Below are positions 42,853 through 52,403 of a stretch of DNA of 64,000 nt, in pieces. Each line of letters begins with the position of its first letter. The stretch's first letter is position 1. Source of the DNA: Fodinicurvata halophila (GTDB lineage: Bacteria; Pseudomonadota; Alphaproteobacteria; Kiloniellales; DSM-21159). The notes under the pieces were generated by a model. The model did no database searches. It saw nothing but the letters and a program-made list of their open reading frames with translations, and had not been told where the DNA came from. The position numbers were made by a program, and so were the translations under genes. Location: contig NZ_JBHSCW010000003.1 of assembly GCF_042651425.1 (NCBI RefSeq), positions 372,001-436,000 of the forward strand. The letters are read 5' to 3'.

Positions 42853-44205
42853 TTGCACGCAGCCGAAGAAAGCTCCTCCAGCGATAAGGAAGCGCTCGAG
42901 CGTCTTTACGCCGTGCTGGCCGGGGACGATTCCCAGGATCGGGCCTGTGACGCCATACCCGAGCGGGCCTGTACCTCCGTTCCGGCCAATTTCTTCCTCA
43001 ACCTCCTGAATGGAGTTTGCACGAAGCTGGCCGAGCAACTGGTCAGTCCCGGTCTGACGCTGCCCTGGCTGTTGACTGCCATCGGGGTTCCGGCTTCGAT
43101 GGTAGGCTTCCTCTCTCCCATCAAGCAAGTCGGCGCCTTGCTGCCCCAGCTGTTCGTGGCGGCCCGAATCCGTCAGCTCGCCCGTCGCAAGTGGGTCTGG
43201 CTCGGGGCTGGGGTGTTCCAGTCTTTCTGCCTGCTGTTGATGATCCCTGCGGTCTTGCTGCTGTCGGATTGGGCTGCCGGATTGACAGTCCTGGGTCTGT
43301 TGACACTTTTCAGCATTGCCAGCGGGGCGGGCTCAGTGTCCTTTCAGGATGTCATGGGCAAGACGATTCCCAAGGGGCGGCGCGGCAGGCTGCTGGCCAA
43401 CCGGGCTGCCTTCGGAGGTGTGCTGACCCTTGCTGCCGGTCTGGGCCTGCGCTTCTTCCTGAACGAAGAGGGAAATGCCGGTCATTATATCCTGTTGCTG
43501 GGGACAGCCGCTTTACTTTGGATGGTCGCTGCCTGCCTGTTCGCGGCTATCAGGGAGGTTCCTGGGGAGCAGCAGGGAGGACGCAACGCCATCGAGGAGG
43601 CCGGCAAGGGAATGACACTTGTGCGCCAGGTCAATGGCTACCGAAAATACCTTTCGGCGCGCGCCGCCCTGACCTCCGTCGAGGTCGCCATGCCGCTGTT
43701 CGTTCTCCATGCCTATCAGAGAGTTTCTGAGGGCATGAGCGCCCTCGCTGTCTTCATTGTATCGGTCGGATTGGCCAGCATCCTGAGCAGTCCGTTCTGG
43801 GGCAAGCTCTCAGATCAGACGGCGCGGCGCGTGATGATCCAGGCGGGGGGAATGGGGGTGATTGCCGGTTTCCTGGCTCTGATACTCGGTTGGCTCGGGC
43901 CCGAGCAGCTGTCCGTCTACTCCTATGCGCCCGTGTTCTTCCTTCTTGGAATCGCGGAAGCCGGGGCTCGCCTGGGACGCAAGACCTATCTGGTGGATGC
44001 AGCCCCGACCGAGGAACGCCCCCTCTATGTTGCCTTCGCAAACAGTGCGATTGGTCTGGTCGCCCTGGTATTGGGGGGATTGGGCATTCTGGCCGACCTG
44101 CTGACCCCGGCAAGCGCGCTCGTTGCTTTTATTGTCCTGGCTTTCCTGGGACTGCTGCTGAGCTATGTCATGCCGGAAGCGGACCGCATGGTGGACGATC
44201 GATGA
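42853..44205 (+). CDS. Major facilitator superfamily permease
   Basis: A 450-aa membrane protein with about 12 hydrophobic segments from residue 45 onward, after a hydrophilic N-terminus. MFS features include SPIKQVGALLPQL and the cytoplasmic loop GKLSDQTARRVMI between the halves. No substrate is evident. The likely start is a TTG preceded by AGAGGGAG. The gene ends 22 bases before anmK in the same direction; a role in importing or exporting peptidoglycan-derived sugars is possible, but it does not look like AmpG. Confidence 0.82.
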   Translation: MHAAEESSSSDKEALERLYAVLAGDDSQDRACDAIPERACTSVPANFFLNLLNGVCTKLAEQLVSPGLTLPWLLTAIGVPASMVGFLSPIKQVGALLPQLFVAARIRQLARRKWVWLGAGVFQSFCLLLMIPAVLLLSDWAAGLTVLGLLTLFSIASGAGSVSFQDVMGKTIPKGRRGRLLANRAAFGGVLTLAAGLGLRFFLNEEGNAGHYILLLGTAALLWMVAACLFAAIREVPGEQQGGRNAIEEAGKGMTLVRQVNGYRKYLSARAALTSVEVAMPLFVLHAYQRVSEGMSALAVFIVSVGLASILSSPFWGKLSDQTARRVMIQAGGMGVIAGFLALILGWLGPEQLSVYSYAPVFFLLGIAEAGARLGRKTYLVDAAPTEERPLYVAFANSAIGLVALVLGGLGILADLLTPASALVAFIVLAFLGLLLSYVMPEADRMVDDR

Positions 44206-44227
44206 ACCCTTACGGAAAGACAGGCCG

Positions 44228-45313
44228 ATGGATGTGATGATGGGACTCATGAGTGGCACGTCGCTGGATGGCGTCGACGCTGCCTTGATCGAAACCGATG
44301 GAGAGAGATTCGTGCGCTCTCTCGGTTTCGAGACTCTTCCGTATCCGGATGCGTTCAGGATGCGTTTGCGCGGGGTTCTCGAGTGTCCCGACGATACCGC
44401 TCTGGCAAAAGACGTCGAGCGCGAGCTGACATTGCGGCATGCGGATGCCGTGCAGCGCTTGCTTGCGAGCACAGGACGAGGGCGAGAGGAAATCCGGGCC
44501 ATTGGTTTCCATGGACAGACCATCCGGCACGATCCAGACAGACAGCAGACTTGGCAGATGGGCGATGCAGCCTTGTTGAGCCGTGAGACAGGCATGGATG
44601 TCGTACACGACTTCCGAACGGCCGATATGCGCGCCGGCGGGCAGGGTGCTCCGTTGGCTCCACTCTATCATGCCGTGAAGGCGGTCCGGTTGCCCAAGCC
44701 CCTGGCCGTGCTCAACCTTGGCGGAGTCGGAAATGTCACCTGGGTCGGTCCGGAGGACGGGGACATTCTTGCCTTCGATACGGGGCCGGGCAATGCCCTG
44801 ATCGATGACTGGGTCTACCGTAACAGCGGGCTGGTCTGTGACCTGGATGGCAAACTGGCTGCCCATGGGCATGTGGATACCGAGGTGTTGCAGGCATTGC
44901 TGTCCCACCCCTATTTCCGGGTGGCGCCTCCGAAATCCCTGGACCGCAACAGTTTTGTGGTGGTTGAAAACCTGCAGGGGCTTTCCGCGCAAGACGGAGC
45001 CGCTACCCTGACCGCCTTTACGGTAGGTGCCGTGGTTCGGGCACAGGACTTCTTCCCGTCACCGCCCGTACGCTGGCTGGTCTGTGGAGGAGGACGGCAC
45101 AATCCGGTGCTGATGCAACAGCTTTCCAGCGAGCTTGGCGTTTCAGTCCAGGCGGTCGAGAGCGAAGGCTGGAACGGCGATGCTCTGGAGGCGGAGTGCT
45201 TTGCCTATCTTGCGCTGCGCAGCCTTGACGGCAAAGCCCTTTCCCTGCCGTCCACCACCGGGGCTTCGCGACCTGTAAGCGGAGGACGGCTGTATCGTGT
45301 AGCAGCAGCCTGA
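44228..45313 (+). CDS. anmK: Anhydro-N-acetylmuramic acid kinase
   Basis: Phosphorylates and opens 1,6-anhydro-MurNAc during peptidoglycan recycling. The 361-aa ASKHA-fold protein shows GLMSGTSLDGVDAAL (phosphate 1 loop), GFHGQTIRHDP, LNLGGVGNVTWV and the catalytic DTGPGNALIDDWV, and VCGGGRHNPVLM. ATG 44228 is chosen because the family starts just before the MSGTS motif. In many Alphaproteobacteria anmK lies next to tyrS; here the MFS gene and mtnA separate them. Confidence 0.94.
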   Translation: MDVMMGLMSGTSLDGVDAALIETDGERFVRSLGFETLPYPDAFRMRLRGVLECPDDTALAKDVERELTLRHADAVQRLLASTGRGREEIRAIGFHGQTIRHDPDRQQTWQMGDAALLSRETGMDVVHDFRTADMRAGGQGAPLAPLYHAVKAVRLPKPLAVLNLGGVGNVTWVGPEDGDILAFDTGPGNALIDDWVYRNSGLVCDLDGKLAAHGHVDTEVLQALLSHPYFRVAPPKSLDRNSFVVVENLQGLSAQDGAATLTAFTVGAVVRAQDFFPSPPVRWLVCGGGRHNPVLMQQLSSELGVSVQAVESEGWNGDALEAECFAYLALRSLDGKALSLPSTTGASRPVSGGRLYRVAAA

Positions 45314-45331
45314 AACGACGACTCCCAGGAG

Positions 45332-46000
45332 CTAGGAATCCAGTTTTGCGGGGGTTTCGCTGCCGTGCTGAATTCGGGCTATGTAATCTTCGGTTATGCT
45401 GTCCAGCTGTTCCAGTTGTCCCTGGAAGAAGTGGTTGGCGCCTTCCACGATGCTGTGCTCGATGGATATATCCCGCTGGTGCGCAAGCTTGTCGACAAGC
45501 TTCTTCACCGAGGCTTCGGGAACGATCTCATCGGTCGTACCCTGGACGACAAGCCCGGAGGACGGGCAGGGAGCCAGAAAACTGAAATCGTAAAGGTTGG
45601 CCGGGGGTGCCACTGAAATGAAGGACGAGATTTCCGGACGGCGCATCAGGAGCTGCATACCGATCCAGGCACCGAAGGAGAAACCGGCCACCCAGCATGT
45701 CGAGGCATTGGTGTTGTACATCTGCAGCCAATCCAATGCAGAGGCCGCGTCGGAAAGTTCTCCCTCGCCGCGATCATAGGCACCCTGGCTGCGCCCTACA
45801 CCACGGAAGTTGAAGCGCAAAACCGAGAATCCCTGACGCGCGAAGGCATGATAGAGGGTATAGACAATCTTGTTGTTCATTGTCCCCCCATGCTGGGGAT
45901 GGGGGTGCAGGATCAGGGCAATCGGGGCATTGTCCGCGCTGGCGTGCTGATAGCGGCCTTCCAGCCGTCCAGCCGGACCATTGATGATAACGTCAGGCAT
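45332..46000 (-). CDS. Alpha/beta hydrolase, dienelactone-hydrolase-like
   Basis: A 222-aa cytoplasmic alpha/beta-fold protein. The nucleophile elbow is GFSFGA; HPHPQHGGTMNNKIV near the start provides the oxyanion region, and the acid and base are probably D in GTTDEIVP and the histidine in EGANHFF. Proteins of this group are annotated as alpha/beta hydrolases without a defined substrate. It is convergent with anmK and divergent from cysE. Confidence 0.85.
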   Translation of the reverse strand: MPDVIINGPAGRLEGRYQHASADNAPIALILHPHPQHGGTMNNKIVYTLYHAFARQGFSVLRFNFRGVGRSQGAYDRGEGELSDAASALDWLQMYNTNASTCWVAGFSFGAWIGMQLLMRRPEISSFISVAPPANLYDFSFLAPCPSSGLVVQGTTDEIVPEASVKKLVDKLAHQRDISIEHSIVEGANHFFQGQLEQLDSITEDYIARIQHGSETPAKLDS

Positions 46001-46102
46001 GCGTTTGGGTCACCTTGCTGTAAATGCCACATTAAAGTGCGACGAAAATGCGTTATTTCAAGATACCGGTGCCTTGGTTGCCTCCACAGGCTATGCGAAA
46101 AG

Positions 46103-46131
46103 TTGACCAATTTACTCCGGAAGCTTATATG
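46103..46131 (+). promoter_or_regulatory. Predicted sigma70 promoter of cysE
   Basis: TTGACC (46103-46108) and TATATG (46126-46131) are 17 bases apart, 68 bases before the cysE ATG. The surrounding 60 bases are AT-rich compared with the genome. Confidence 0.6.
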
Positions 46132-46198
46132 CCGTATCAGGAACGAGCGTGTCGACCGTGACTGCGGCCGGGCCGGAAAATAGCTGACGGGGCGAGCA

Positions 46199-46972
46199 AT
46201 GTTCAAGACTTTACGCGCCGAGATAGATGCAACGATGGCCCGTGATCCGGCGGCACGGTCGGTTTTCGAGGTCGCGCTGTGCTATCCCGGGTTTCAGGCC
46301 GTCCTGGTCTACAGGCTCGCCCATTGGCTCTGGAACAGGAAACTCAAGCTGGTCGCGCGCTGGTTGTCCCAGTGGGGTCGCTTCCTGACGGGTATCGAGA
46401 TCCACCCCGGTGCGAGAATTGGCTGCCGCTTCTTCATCGACCACGGTATGGGGGTCGTAATTGGTGAAACTGCGGAGATCGGTGACGACGTGACGCTTTA
46501 TCACGGCGTTACGCTGGGTGGTGTGGCGCCCAGCGTGGATAGTGAAAGCCAGCGCAATCAAAAGCGTCACCCGACACTGGAGAACGGTGTGATTGTCGGC
46601 TCGGGCGCACAGATTCTCGGGCCGATCATCGTCGGGCGAGATGCCCGTGTCGGGGCAAATGCCGTGGTGACGAAGGCCGTACCGGCCAAGACCACCGTGG
46701 TCGGGATTCCTGCCAAGTCAATCCAGTCGGCGGATGCCAGAAGCAGCGATGACTTCATGGCCTACGGTACGCCGACTGGAGAAATACCGGATCCCATAGC
46801 CCGGGCACTCGAGGGCCTTTTGGACGAAGTGCAAAATCTGCGCGCGCGCGTTGGAGAGCTGGAGAACAGTGAGGGCGAGACTGCGCAGCCTGGTCTCTCC
46901 GATGGAGGTGAGACGACCGGACGTGCTGCCGAGACGGGCGAGGAAACCGGAAGTTACAGTGGTAAATGCTGA
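46199..46972 (+). CDS. cysE: Serine O-acetyltransferase
   Basis: Makes O-acetylserine from serine and acetyl-CoA, the first step of cysteine synthesis. The left-handed beta-helix core is clear: GIEIHPGARIGCRFFIDHGMGVVIGE, VTLYHGVTLGG and NGVIVGSGAQILGPIIVG, with the catalytic histidine in DHG. The N-terminus is short as in the 170-270 aa class. A roughly 50-residue acidic, glycine-rich tail follows the domain. The next gene, a cysteine desulfurase, uses the cysteine produced. Confidence 0.94.
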   Translation: MFKTLRAEIDATMARDPAARSVFEVALCYPGFQAVLVYRLAHWLWNRKLKLVARWLSQWGRFLTGIEIHPGARIGCRFFIDHGMGVVIGETAEIGDDVTLYHGVTLGGVAPSVDSESQRNQKRHPTLENGVIVGSGAQILGPIIVGRDARVGANAVVTKAVPAKTTVVGIPAKSIQSADARSSDDFMAYGTPTGEIPDPIARALEGLLDEVQNLRARVGELENSEGETAQPGLSDGGETTGRAAETGEETGSYSGKC

Positions 46973-46996
46973 AGCCTCTTCCTGTATCAGGTTTTG

Positions 46997-48127
46997 ATGA
47001 AAGATCCCCTGTATCTCGACTATAACGCGACGGCTCCCCTGCGACCCGAAGCCTTGCGAGCCTATACGGACGCAGCAGGGCAGGCGGGGAATGCCTCGTC
47101 GGTGCACAGCTTCGGGCGGGCAAGCCGCAAGATCGTAGAGGAAGCACGTCGCCGTATCGCAGTCTCAATCGATGCGGACCCCGCACAGGTCATCTTCCTC
47201 AGTGGGGGGACGGAGGCCAACGCCACAGCATTGGGGAGTGTTATCGACGAGCGCAAGCCGGAGCGACTGCTGGTTTCGGATGTCGAGCACACCTCCGTCC
47301 TGCAGGCCTTTCCCGACTTTACACAAACATTGCCAGTGGACTCCCAGGGTCGAGTGACCGCTGATGTTGTCGCAGAGGCTTTGGACGAGACAAATGCAGC
47401 CACCCGCGTCTCTGTCATGCTTGCCAATAACGAGACCGGGGTCATCCAGCCCATTCAGGAGATTGCCGAAGCGGTGCATGCACGCGGCGGGCTGCTGCAT
47501 TGCGATGCCGTGCAGGGGCTTGGCAAGCGTCCGCTGTCGTTCTCCGAGCTGGGAGCGGATATCCTTAGCCTTTCGGCGCACAAGCTGGGGGGGCCACAGG
47601 GTGTGGGTGCCCTCGTCCTGAGGAATGGCCTGCATATGGAGGCCTATCTGCGTGGCGGCGGACAGGAGGGTCGGCGGCGCGCGGGTACGGAGAATGTGGC
47701 CGGCATCGCGGCCTTTGGTGCGGCTGTCGAGGCTGCCGTCTCGCGGCTCGAGGAGTTTGAGACCCTGCACAAGGCCCATCACAGCATGGAGCAGGAAATC
47801 CTGAAAGCAGCCCCCACGGCCACGGTTTTTGGCGCCGAGACGGAGCGCCTGCCGAATACCAGCTGCATTGCCATGCCCGGTGTGTCGGCCGAACTGCAGC
47901 TCATGTCCCTTGACCTGGAGGGCATAGCGGTTTCAGCGGGTTCGGCCTGTTCATCGGGAAAGGTCGAACCCTCGCATGTGCTGCGCGCCATGGGGGCAGG
48001 GGACTCGCTGTCGGCGAATGCAATACGGGTTTCCAGTGGCTGGGCCAGCAAGCCGGAGGATCTGGAACGTTTTGCCGATGCATGGATCAGGCTATATCAG
48101 CGCCAGCATCAAAGCAGCGTGGCCTGA
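46997..48127 (+). CDS. Cysteine desulfurase, NifS/IscS type
   Basis: A 376-aa PLP enzyme that takes sulfur from cysteine for iron-sulfur clusters or thio-modifications. LYLDYNATAPLRPEA opens it, the PLP lysine is in LSLSAHKLGGPQGVGAL, and the active-site cysteine is in SAGSACSSGKVEPSHVL. This group-I arrangement is NifS/IscS-like rather than SufS. ATG 46997 is preferred to TTG 46994. It lies 24 bases after cysE and is followed by a ferredoxin gene, though no scaffold gene is present. Confidence 0.93.
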   Translation: MKDPLYLDYNATAPLRPEALRAYTDAAGQAGNASSVHSFGRASRKIVEEARRRIAVSIDADPAQVIFLSGGTEANATALGSVIDERKPERLLVSDVEHTSVLQAFPDFTQTLPVDSQGRVTADVVAEALDETNAATRVSVMLANNETGVIQPIQEIAEAVHARGGLLHCDAVQGLGKRPLSFSELGADILSLSAHKLGGPQGVGALVLRNGLHMEAYLRGGGQEGRRRAGTENVAGIAAFGAAVEAAVSRLEEFETLHKAHHSMEQEILKAAPTATVFGAETERLPNTSCIAMPGVSAELQLMSLDLEGIAVSAGSACSSGKVEPSHVLRAMGAGDSLSANAIRVSSGWASKPEDLERFADAWIRLYQRQHQSSVA

Positions 48128-48253
48128 TCAATGCACGTGACCCTCGGGTGCGTGATCTGCTATGGCCTGCGGCAAGCGCTGGAGCCCCGCATGAGTGCGG
48201 AAGTACAAGGTTGGCCTGGAACGCAGGCTGGTGAGTGAAGGAGTTCAAGCTTT

Positions 48254-48586
48254 ATGCCGAAAGTTGTCTTCATCGAGCGGGATGGCAATCACAAGGAGGT
48301 CGAGGCGCCCGTCGGGCTGTCACTGTTGGAGATTGCGCATCGCAACGATGTTGATATCGAAGGTGCCTGTGAAGGCTCACTCGCCTGTTCCACCTGTCAC
48401 ATCATTGTCGACGAGAAGTGGTTCAAGCGTCTGTCGGAGCCGAGCGAGGACGAGGAAGACATGCTGGACCTGGCCTTCGATCTGCAACGGACGTCCAGGC
48501 TCGGCTGCCAGATCGTCATGACGGAAGAACTGGACGGCCTGACGGTTCGTCTGCCGGGTGAAACGCGCAACATGCTGCTTGAATAA
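48254..48586 (+). CDS. fdx: [2Fe-2S] ferredoxin, adrenodoxin type
   Basis: A 110-aa soluble electron carrier of the ISC/adrenodoxin class. The cluster ligands are in the pattern CEGSLACSTCH plus a later cysteine in RLGCQIV. This type supplies electrons for iron-sulfur cluster assembly or to cytochromes P450; the neighbouring desulfurase favours cluster assembly. AAGGAG precedes the ATG at 12 bases. tenA follows within 5 bases. Confidence 0.95.
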   Translation: MPKVVFIERDGNHKEVEAPVGLSLLEIAHRNDVDIEGACEGSLACSTCHIIVDEKWFKRLSEPSEDEEDMLDLAFDLQRTSRLGCQIVMTEELDGLTVRLPGETRNMLLE

Positions 48587-48590
48587 GACC

Positions 48591-49277
48591 ATGATCCTTG
48601 AGCGCTTGAAGGAAAGCTGTCCCGCTGACTGGGATGCCTATGTACGACACCCCTTTGTCGAGAAGCTGGCCCAGGGAACCTTGCCCGAGCCCTCCTTTCG
48701 CTATTACCTGATACAGGACTACCTCTTCCTGCTGCATTACAGCCGGGCTCACGCGCTGGCCGTGGTGAAATCCGAGCAGGTGGATGATCTGCGAGAGTCC
48801 GCCTTCATGGTAAACCTCCTGCTGAATCACGAAATCGGCCTGCATGTCGATTTCTGTGCACGCTGGGGAATTTCCGAGCAGAGATTACAGGAGACCGAAG
48901 AAGCGCCGGCCAACCGTCTCTATACCCGTTATGTCCTGGATCAGGGGATGCAGGGGGATCTTCTGGATCTTCTGGTTGCCTTGACCCCTTGTACTCTCGG
49001 CTACGCCGAGATCGGCGCGCGGCTCCTCAAGGATCCGCGGACGGCCCTCGAGGGCAATCCCTATCGCGAGTGGATCGAGCTCTACGGCGGGGAGGAATTC
49101 CAGGACGGTGCTCGCAAGGCGGCCGAACAACTGGACCGCGTCGCCCTACGGCGCGGCTTGCCGGAGGAAAGACCGGAAACGTCGACGCGCTGGACGGCAC
49201 TGAGCCAGAATTTCAGGACAGCCGTGTGCCTGGAGACCGACTTCTGGCAAATGGGGCTCGAGCCTCCGACCTCCTGA
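48591..49277 (+). CDS. tenA: Aminopyrimidine aminohydrolase / TenA family
   Basis: A 228-aa all-helical TenA protein that hydrolyses aminomethylpyrimidine breakdown products of thiamine so the pyrimidine can be reused. The nucleophilic cysteine is C134 in ALTPCTLGYAEIG, and D43 in IQDYLFL is the conserved pocket residue. The frame opens earlier inside fdx, but ATG 48591 matches the family start. No thiamine gene is adjacent; translation is probably coupled to fdx. It is convergent with the next gene. Confidence 0.92.
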   Translation: MILERLKESCPADWDAYVRHPFVEKLAQGTLPEPSFRYYLIQDYLFLLHYSRAHALAVVKSEQVDDLRESAFMVNLLLNHEIGLHVDFCARWGISEQRLQETEEAPANRLYTRYVLDQGMQGDLLDLLVALTPCTLGYAEIGARLLKDPRTALEGNPYREWIELYGGEEFQDGARKAAEQLDRVALRRGLPEERPETSTRWTALSQNFRTAVCLETDFWQMGLEPPTS

Positions 49278-49286
49278 TGGCCGGGC

Positions 49287-49832
49287 TCAGTCGGCGAGGC
49301 GCCAGTCGCCATCGGCAGTCCGACAGGCTGTACCGTAAATCTCTCGATCCTGGCCCGCGATGACCGCCGTGGTCTTGTACCGGCGGCAATAGCGTTGACC
49401 TTTTTCAAGGGTCTCAAGCGGCGTGACGCTGTATTCCACAGGGCCAGCGCCCTGCCAGGCAATACGGCTGTTGTTCGGGGCTTGCTCCAGGCTCTGGGCA
49501 ACGCAATTCTGGTCGACGCTGTCCATCCACTGACCGATCACGCCGCCAACGAGCACGCCGATGGCGGTTCCGCCGAGGATCGCAACCAAGCGCTCATCCT
49601 GGTGATCGACTCGCGATCCGATCACCGCACCGGCTGCACCTCCGAGGGCCCCGCCCAACAGGTCACGATTGCAATGACCGGGATTCAGGGACAGGTAGGG
49701 AGAGTAAGCCATTGCCTGCTGTGCGCGGTAGCCGTGGGCAGGCGCCCAAGGTGGCGGAGCAGAGAGTGCAACCGTCGGTCCGAGCATCAGCAGAAGTCCG
49801 CCGAAACCCCATTGCAGCAGTCTTGTCCTCAT
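49287..49832 (-). CDS. Glycine-zipper 2TM domain envelope protein
   Basis: A 181-aa exported protein with a signal peptide (about 1-24, cleavage near ALS-AP). The glycine-zipper region spans about residues 58-105 (LLGGALGGAAGAVIGSRV and ILGGTAIGVLVGGVIGQWMD), as in the Rickettsia 17-kDa antigen family. No lipobox cysteine is seen at the cleavage site. Three cysteines lie in the mature part. The C-terminal 70 residues resemble the beta-rich domain after such zippers. Such proteins sit in the periplasm or outer membrane; function is not known. Confidence 0.85.
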   Translation of the reverse strand: MRTRLLQWGFGGLLLMLGPTVALSAPPPWAPAHGYRAQQAMAYSPYLSLNPGHCNRDLLGGALGGAAGAVIGSRVDHQDERLVAILGGTAIGVLVGGVIGQWMDSVDQNCVAQSLEQAPNNSRIAWQGAGPVEYSVTPLETLEKGQRYCRRYKTTAVIAGQDREIYGTACRTADGDWRLAD

Positions 49833-49931
49833 GGCGATGCGCCCGTCAAAATCACTCGACTTCTTCTGCCTGTTCTAACGCAAACAGGGTGCACCTTCAG
49901 GCGGCAATTTCAGGGCAGGAGTGTGGCCTTT

Positions 49932-51935
49932 TCAGACATCCAGCGCTTCGGAGTCTATGAAACGGGCATGTTCCTGGATGAAGGCAAAGCGCAGTTCCGG
50001 CTTCTTCCCCATCAGGTGCTCGACGCGTTCCTCGGCTTCCCTGACATCGTTCTCCGGTCCCTCGTACTCGTCGCGGGGGTGAACGACGACACGGAGCAGG
50101 CTGCGCTTTCCGGGGGCCATCGTCGTCTCGCGCAACTGCGCCGGGGGCATTTCTCCCAGGCCCTTGAAACGGCTGACTTCGACCTTGCCCTTGTTGTTGA
50201 AGACCTCGCGTGTCAGGCGTTCGCGATCTTCCTCGTCGTGCGCATAGATGCTCTTGTCCCCCTGCGTCAGTCGATAGAGGGGAGGCTGGGCTATGTAGAG
50301 GCAACCGGCATCGATCAAGCCGCGCATCTCGCGGAAGAAGAAGGTGATCAGCAGGGAGGCGATGTGGGCGCCGTCCACATCGGCATCGGTCATGATGATC
50401 ACTCGCTCGTAGCGCAGCTTTTCAAGATCGAACTGCCCCCGGGTACCGCATCCCAGGGCCTGGATGATGTCGGAAATTTCCTGGTTGCCCTTTAGCTTCT
50501 CCGTCGTGGCACTGGCCACGTTGAGGATCTTTCCGCGCAGGGGCAGAACTGCCTGGGTGTCGCGATTGCGGGCCTGCTTGGCGGACCCTCCGGCCGAGTC
50601 GCCTTCCACAAGGAAGATCTCCGTATCTTCGGCCTTGTTGCGTGCGCAGTCGGACAGTTTTCCCGGCAGGCGGCTGCGTCGGTTCGTGGCCGTCTTGCGG
50701 TTCTGCTCGCGCTCCTGACGGCGCCTCTGGCGTTCTTCGGCGCGTTCGATCAGGTGTTCCAACAGTTTTCCGGCGCGTTCCGGATCGCCCGACAGCCAGT
50801 GATCGAAATGGTCCTTGACCGTGGCTTCGACCAGTCGAGCCGCGTCGGGGGACGCAAGGCGCTCCTTCGTCTGTCCCTGGAACTGTGGGTTCTTGATGAA
50901 CACGGACAGCAGCAAGGAGGCACCGCCAAGAATATCCTCGGCGGTGATGTTGGTGGCTTTCTTGTTGCTGATCAGTTCGCCATAGGACTTGATGGCCTTG
51001 TTCAGCGCCAGGCGAAAGCCCTGTTCGTGGCTGCCGCCGTCCGGGGTGGGGACGGTGTTGCAGTAAGAGGAGATGAAGCCTTCATCCGGGATCGACGGCC
51101 AGGTGATTGCCCATTCCACCTTGCCGGCATCGTTGGGAAACTTGCTTTCGCCGCTGAAAGGCGTCGCGACCACGGTCTGCCGGTCATCGATGATGGAAGC
51201 GAGAAAATCGTTGAGGCCTCCGGGAAAGTGCAGGCTTTCCTGGTGCGGGGTCTTGTCGTGCTCGCCGAGCAGGGAAGCCTCACAGCTCCAGCGGATTTCC
51301 ACACCACGGTGCAGGTAGGCCTTGGAGCGGGCCATGCGATAGAGTCGGCCCGGCGAAAAGTGAAGCTCGGTCCCGAAGATCGTGCTGTCCGGTACGAAGG
51401 TGATGCTGGTGCCCCGCCGGTTCTGCACGCTGCCCAGGGATTCCAGTTTCCCCTGGGGCTTGCCGGCCGAGTAGCTCTGGCGCCAGAGCTGGCGATCACG
51501 TGCCACCTCGACGGTCAGAGACCCTGCCAATGCGTTTACCACGGAAAGCCCCACGCCGTGCAGGCCGCCGGATGTCTGATAGGCCTTGTCGGTGAACTTG
51601 GCACCGGAATGCAAGGTCGTCAGGATAACCTCGAGAGCCGAGAGATCCTTGTATTTCGGGTGCGCATCCACGGGAATGCCGCGGCCATTGTCCCGGACCG
51701 TGATCTTGTCCTCTCCACTCAGCTCGATCTCGATTCGTGACGCATGGCCGGCGACGGCTTCGTCCATAGCGTTGTCGAGAAGTTCCGCCACCAGATGGTG
51801 CAGGGCGCGTTCGTCGGTGCCGCCGATATACATGCCAGGGCGCCGTCGGACGGGCTCTAGTCCTTCAAGAACCTCGATGTCCTTGGCGGAGTAGGAAGTG
51901 CTGTCGCTGTCGGTTGTCTGGAATAGATCTGCCAT
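49932..51935 (-). CDS. parE: DNA topoisomerase IV subunit B
   Basis: The ATPase subunit that works with ParC to decatenate chromosomes. The 667-aa sequence has the GHKL ATP site (LLDNAMDEA, DNGRGIPVD, QTSGGLHGVGLSVVNAL) and the TOPRIM domain (LVEGDSAGGSAKQARNR and MTDADVDGAHI). The compact length and the RRRPGMYIG start fit ParE rather than GyrB. It is divergent from the thioesterase gene. The glycine-zipper gene follows 99 bases downstream. Confidence 0.95.
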   Translation of the reverse strand: MADLFQTTDSDSTSYSAKDIEVLEGLEPVRRRPGMYIGGTDERALHHLVAELLDNAMDEAVAGHASRIEIELSGEDKITVRDNGRGIPVDAHPKYKDLSALEVILTTLHSGAKFTDKAYQTSGGLHGVGLSVVNALAGSLTVEVARDRQLWRQSYSAGKPQGKLESLGSVQNRRGTSITFVPDSTIFGTELHFSPGRLYRMARSKAYLHRGVEIRWSCEASLLGEHDKTPHQESLHFPGGLNDFLASIIDDRQTVVATPFSGESKFPNDAGKVEWAITWPSIPDEGFISSYCNTVPTPDGGSHEQGFRLALNKAIKSYGELISNKKATNITAEDILGGASLLLSVFIKNPQFQGQTKERLASPDAARLVEATVKDHFDHWLSGDPERAGKLLEHLIERAEERQRRRQEREQNRKTATNRRSRLPGKLSDCARNKAEDTEIFLVEGDSAGGSAKQARNRDTQAVLPLRGKILNVASATTEKLKGNQEISDIIQALGCGTRGQFDLEKLRYERVIIMTDADVDGAHIASLLITFFFREMRGLIDAGCLYIAQPPLYRLTQGDKSIYAHDEEDRERLTREVFNNKGKVEVSRFKGLGEMPPAQLRETTMAPGKRSLLRVVVHPRDEYEGPENDVREAEERVEHLMGKKPELRFAFIQEHARFIDSEALDV

Positions 51936-52019
51936 GGGCGCATTATAAGAGGGACTGGCGTGCGTTCAAGAAGATGCGGTAGGCTGACTCCCGACACACT
52001 ACGAAATATTGAGGGTTTC

Positions 52020-52403
52020 ATGGAAAAGCCTCCCAAAGGAGACCCGGCACTGCGAACGCTGGCCATGCCGGCGGATGCGAATGTAAACGGTGACATCTTC
52101 GGCGGCTGGGTCCTGTCTCAAATGGACCTTGCCGGATCCGTCCCGGCCTCCGTGCGGGCGGATGGCCGGATCGCCACCGTGGCCGTCGATGCCATGCGTT
52201 TCCACCGTCCGATTCATGTGGGTGATCTGGTGACATGTTATGCCGAGATCATCAAGATCGGACGCACGTCGCTGACGGTTCACATCGATACATGGGCCAA
52301 GCGGCAGCGCACCGACGAGGATGTGAAGGTGACCGAAGGCAACTTCGTCTATGTGGCGATCGACGCAGCCGGGACTCCACGCCCGATCCCCGAAGGAAGC
52401 TGA
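52020..52403 (+). CDS. Acyl-CoA thioesterase, YciA-like hotdog protein
   Basis: A 127-aa single hotdog-domain protein that hydrolyses acyl-CoA esters. ANVNGDIFGGWVLSQMDLAGS is the YciA hallmark, containing the catalytic aspartate; the C-terminal strand ends with the VEGNFVYVAI-like segment. Native YciA is hexameric and acts on short to long acyl-CoAs. An open frame begins at 51960, but ATG 52020 is the natural start. Confidence 0.92.
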   Translation: MEKPPKGDPALRTLAMPADANVNGDIFGGWVLSQMDLAGSVPASVRADGRIATVAVDAMRFHRPIHVGDLVTCYAEIIKIGRTSLTVHIDTWAKRQRTDEDVKVTEGNFVYVAIDAAGTPRPIPEGS

